Below, in pieces: positions 60,501 to 64,000 of a stretch of 64,000 nt of DNA. The first letter of the stretch is position 1, and each line of letters opens with the position of its first letter. The stretch comes from Zeugodacus cucurbitae. Its lineage: Eukaryota; Arthropoda; Insecta; Diptera; Tephritidae. Position numbers and translations under genes: made by a program. The notes under the pieces are model-generated. The model was not told the DNA's origin and did not search any database. It saw nothing but the letters and a program-made list of their open reading frames with translations. The DNA lies in assembly GCF_028554725.1 (NCBI RefSeq), contig NC_071672.1, forward strand, positions 31,640,944-31,704,943, given 5' to 3'.

Positions 60501-63500
60501 TTATTTTATAACGGCTGATCCAAGTAGAGGTACCTTTTTCAATAGCCTTTTCTGACAGACCACGTGTGAGTCGTGTCATGTTGTCCTATTACTTTTGTCC
60601 ATTATTGTTTGGCCTTTCATCATGTAAAAACTTACGCCTGAAGCACATTTACAAGTTGTTCAACTTTAAATCCAAAATTCACGTTCTGTTAAGAATGTGT
60701 TTCACGCGCTTCGATCAACTTATAGTCAACATATATCAGCCATAATCGGCCTACTGAGCGTACCACTCGCAACACTATCACCCATCTTGATTCGATATCT
60801 TAAACTGAAAACGTACAAAATACAGCTTCTGCAACCTTCCCAAGCGATATTGTTTCGCTCTATGGGCTCTTGAAAAGTGCCAAGAATATCCGACGTTTTC
60901 GATCCAAATGAGGCCCATTTCTGGCTCAAAGGGTATGTAAACAAGAAAAATTGCCGCATTTGGGACGAAGGGCAACCCGATGGATTCTTTTGGAGCAAAA
61001 CATCACACGTGTTATTCGCCAGTTACCTGTCGAAATGCTCGAACTAGTCATCGAAATTGAACTCAACGGATGGACCATCTGGGACGTAGCCGTGGGCAAA
61101 AATAGTCTTTAAAAAACAATGCCAAAGAACGTTCTTTCGAACGATAATAATTTTGAAATATCTTTTGAACCTCGGAATGGATCACCCTTTATACTGTTAT
61201 GATTGAACTTTGGTTGTTAAATTTTCAGATCTATAAAAATTGAGCGTACATGTTAATTATGATAGCCATTGCAGATTGTTGTAATAACGCATATTCTTGC
61301 CTATTATTCTACTTACAGATTGGAATTAATCCAGGTTTATTTGCTGCATATAAAGGCCATCATTATGCTGGACCTGGCAACCATTTCTGGAAATGTTTGT
61401 ATTTATCCGGGCTTACTCAAGAACAAATGAGCGCTGAACAGGATTACAAACTTTTAAAATACGGCATTGGTTTTACGAATATGGTACAGCGTGCGACTAA
61501 GGGCTCCGCTGACCTAACGCGTAAAGAAATCAAAGAGGGTAGCCGCATTCTACTTGAAAAACTTCAACGATTTCGTCCAAAGATTGCCGTTTTTAATGGT
61601 AAATTAATTTTTGAAGTTTTCTCTGGAAAGAAAGATTTTAATTTTGGACGCCAACCGGAGTGTGTAGAGGGTACCGATACCGTAGGTTACAAGTTATTTG
61701 ATATTAATTAATATGCATTTACATTTAGATATTTATTTGAATTACAGTATGTATGGGTGATGCCATCATCATCGGCAAGATGTGCACAGTTGCCACGCGC
61801 CGCAGATAAAGTGCCCTTCTATGCTGCGCTTAAGAAATTTCGAGACTACTTGAATGGTTTAATACCGCATATGGACGAGTCCGAATGTATATTCACCGAG
61901 CAAAAAATTAAACAAGTTTGTGAGCAAGAGAATGAGAAAAATTCCGTTCCTACTACTTCAGCAGTTGGAGTTTTTTGTGGAGCCAATAATGCAATAGGTA
62001 TACCGAGGGCGACAGACGGTATGGAAATTGCATACAACAATATGTCAATGCGACCAATGGACGATGTTGAAAGAGGTATACCGACGCAACACCATAGAAC
62101 CGGTGAAATAGATAATGATATCAGTGGACTTTGCGTCGATACTAGCAATTGTACTGGTTGTCCTAATAGTGTCGACGACAATGGTGGCGGTATAAACAGG
62201 GGCGAAGGTAATACAATGTCTGATGAGAATTGTGCTATACGTCAGGAGCAGGAGAAGTTTCCTAGATTTCAGGCGGGTTCTACCGATTCTACCTACATAT
62301 ATAGAACAAATGAGAATGAACGCCACAATATTGCTACGCACACACCTGGTCCTGGGCCAACACCACCAGCAGGCAACACAGTTATGGGGGCCATTATGCA
62401 GCAAACAAATGACAACTATATGATCGCTGGAAATTACGGACAGCCACCGCCGGAGAAAAAAAAGCGTGGACGTCCAAAGAAGATTAAAGATCAGGATTTA
62501 ATCGATACAGCCGCACGTAATCGTATGCAGATTATGGGGCAGATGTCAAACACTAACGATTTTGGCAACATATTGAATTTGTCGATGATGGGTGGTGGCG
62601 TACCTGGTCAATGTGGCAACGATGCACTTCTGGGCAGTGCCGCTATCGGCATGGGCAACGGCAACTGCGAGACGCCAAAGAAGAAGCGCGGCCGACCAAA
62701 GAAAGTGAAGCCTACAAATGACGTCAACCAAATGCAAAATACACTAATGCAAGGCAAACCACATGCAATGTCAATTCAATCACTTTCCGTCATGGATAGC
62801 AATTTGTCGCAACGCATGCAGCAGCAAGTAAATGCACTATATAGTAATAAAGACATGCCACAGCAGCAACAACAACAACAGCCGTCGCAACAAATGTACA
62901 CATCAAATTCGCCTATGAGGTCACCAGCACTGAATTGCTCATATTCTGGCATAACGCCACCAACTTCAACGCAATCTACCCCGCCCACACATCAACAGCA
63001 TTGCGATAAATTACATGAGAATGTCAGTGGCATCGTTGGAAGTCCCACGAACTTAGGCGCAACACAAATGGATAGTGGCGGCAACAACAGCAATAGCTAT
63101 TATAGCAGCAAGCAAATTGGGCCTGGTATAAACTCGAACAGCTCGGAACACCACGATGTATCAACTGTATCCACACCGATCGCAGTAACTTCAAATGAAC
63201 TTGTTGTCAATGAAATGCCAGTCAACGCGACTGTGCAAGTATCGATGGCTGTTTCTCATGAAACGCAATTGGGTGAGTCTCCACCGCCAAGTTCACCAAA
63301 TATATGTGCAGTGGATTTTGAGCCGCCCACAGCGAGTACAGGCCTTACAAATGAGCGCGGCACAGAAATACATGATCAGCGTGCAACTGAAATACAAGCC
63401 CAAACAGCTATTCAACAACATCAGCAGTTGCAACACAGCACACGTTACGCAAGCCCGGTAAACGAGTCGGCGGCTGAACATCAAGCCAGTGAACACTACC

Positions 63501-64000
63501 AGCAATGGATGTCACCGCACGCAGCCATGGCATTGTCAGCACAGTATGCACATCATCAACCGGAACATCTGCAACAGCAACAACAACAACCGGGTTTAAA
63601 CTTTGAGGAACAGCAACAACAATTGCATCATCTCCAGCAGCTGCAGCGTCGTGAGCAATCACCTACACCTATGCATGAGCAGTGGTCGCGACAGCAGCGG
63701 TACGATGACCTCGTTGGTGGTAATTATGGCATTGCATCTCCACATTTACATCATCACCAACATCAGCCAAGACAACAGCATATACATCACTCTAACCAGC
63801 AGCAACAGCAGCATGTTAATGAGCATCAACACAGTCATTTAACGCATCATCACTCACGTCTAGCTACAGATATGAGTAGCAAGAGTCTCTCTGGTTTGGA
63901 GTCACTAGTCGATCAAATTCCTGCACTATCCGATAATGATTCAGTATCCGTATCACCAGTGGTGGGAAATAGCGCCGTAAGTGCAGCTGTGGAAAATCGT
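54595..64000 (+). CDS. Thd1: Thymine DNA glycosylase (TDG/MUG family), very long, 3' end outside the window
   Basis: Five exons fit with canonical junctions and consistent phase: 54595-58154, 59131-60084, 60151-60316, 61319-61681 and 61748-64000 (open at the edge), 2432 residues so far. Residues ~1540-1710 form the TDG core: FNGMSEEEVVKRTLPDHL, NLDIVI|IGINPGLFAAYKGHH with Asn ~1564 at the place of human TDG catalytic N140, GNHFWKCLYLSGL, KYGIGFTNMVQRAT, IAVFNGK and MPSSSARCAQLPRA with the intercalating Arg ~1692. The enzyme removes T or U opposite G in nuclear DNA for base-excision repair. AT-hook-like motifs lie at ~1461 (KKRGRKKK), ~1919 and ~1993 (KKRGRPKK). Long Gln/His-rich tracts lie at ~204-222, ~968-1150 and in the C-terminal part. 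Human TDG has about 410 residues; Drosophila Thd1, from memory, over 1700. A TAA lies two codons before the first ATG; a later Met (54961 or 55129) could be the true start. Confidence 0.92.
58396..58840 (+). pseudogene. Jockey-type LINE 3' end in Thd1 intron 1
   Basis: The plus strand reads AQPRSGYCSTLNSYLSRLYP, DIQSIYMCWVRESPHDTSHH, FACPKNSTLLTTLPLW and GPARSLCLPLHELDDH, the zinc-knuckle-like tail of jockey-group ORF2, followed by a GGCTGGATACCCGTTAAAAC 3' untranslated end with ACAACAAC. It is 5'-truncated and lies in the sense direction within the intron 58155-59130. Confidence 0.8.
60660..61195 (+). pseudogene. Mariner-like element remnant in Thd1 intron 3
   Basis: The plus strand encodes, in changing frames, SRPTERTTRNTIT-like and KTYKIQLLQPSQ (HTH), then DPNEAHFWLKGYVNKKNCRI and WDEGQPDG (first catalytic Asp region, D-E-A-H-F), and after a deletion ITRVIRQLPVEMLELVIEIE (C-terminus). 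GGATCACCC at 61180 looks like the terminal repeat. Same family as 15435-15765, 17460-18245 and 50941-51140. It lies within the intron 60317-61318. Confidence 0.75.

Noticed and set aside
1..64000. CRISPR arrays, bacterial operons, tRNA or rRNA genes
   Set aside because: No regularly spaced repeats, no Shine-Dalgarno-led gene series and no cloverleaf or rRNA sequence was seen. The window is clearly animal nuclear DNA.

Overview
The window is AT-rich, intron-containing insect DNA. It holds the 3' half of a Pax6 gene whose protein reads as eyeless (ey), all or most of the 5' part of a Thd1-type thymine DNA glycosylase gene, and many transposon remnants between and inside them. The repeat families (an abundant ~1.2 kb dispersed repeat with TATACTCTCGCAA ends, RTE-type LINEs, jockey-type LINEs, ATGTACATACAT microsatellite DNA) suggest a higher fly, most likely a tephritid fruit fly; genus and species cannot be fixed by reading. 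From memory, ey and Thd1 are both on the dot chromosome (Muller element F) of Drosophila melanogaster, and this element is the ancestral dipteran X. The window may therefore come from the X or F element, which would fit its high transposon load.

Layout. 1-10641 is probably one large ey intron: a MITE with an 8-bp target duplication (950-1319), a dispersed repeat (1749-2932), Tc1 and Harbinger remnants, and a second dispersed repeat (5654-8663) split by a Helitron (5740-7588) that carries an intact 415-residue helicase frame. 10642-13678 carries the last four coding exons of ey: the end of the linker, the homeodomain split by a 79-bp intron, the Ser/Gly/His-rich tail and the terminal FFASCFYSPWV block. 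The paired box must lie to the left of the window. A jockey-type LINE lies in the last ey intron.

13.8-54.5 kb is intergenic and mostly transposon-derived. It holds six or more RTE LINE fragments, a nearly complete hAT transposon (19833-23546) with spliceosomal introns, an 8-bp target duplication and a MITE nested inside it, a LINE split by an internally deleted mariner (24626-25311), a Harbinger remnant with both of its usual genes, a second MITE copy, a second Helitron remnant, and two TA-flanked inverted-repeat elements (44919-45504, 46740-47889).

54595-64000 (running off the right edge) is Thd1: five exons with phase-consistent canonical junctions. A long Gln/His-rich N-terminal region and three AT-hook-like motifs surround a TDG/MUG glycosylase core that keeps the GINPG and MPSSSAR motifs. 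Two of its introns hold transposon fragments.

The two host genes are unrelated in function: a transcription factor for eye development and a base-excision repair enzyme. I found no tRNA, rRNA, CRISPR array or bacterial-type operon, and nothing I would call a wholly new system. The most unusual items are the helicase-only Helitron, the nested insertions with exactly resolved boundaries, and the very large disordered flanks of the glycosylase.
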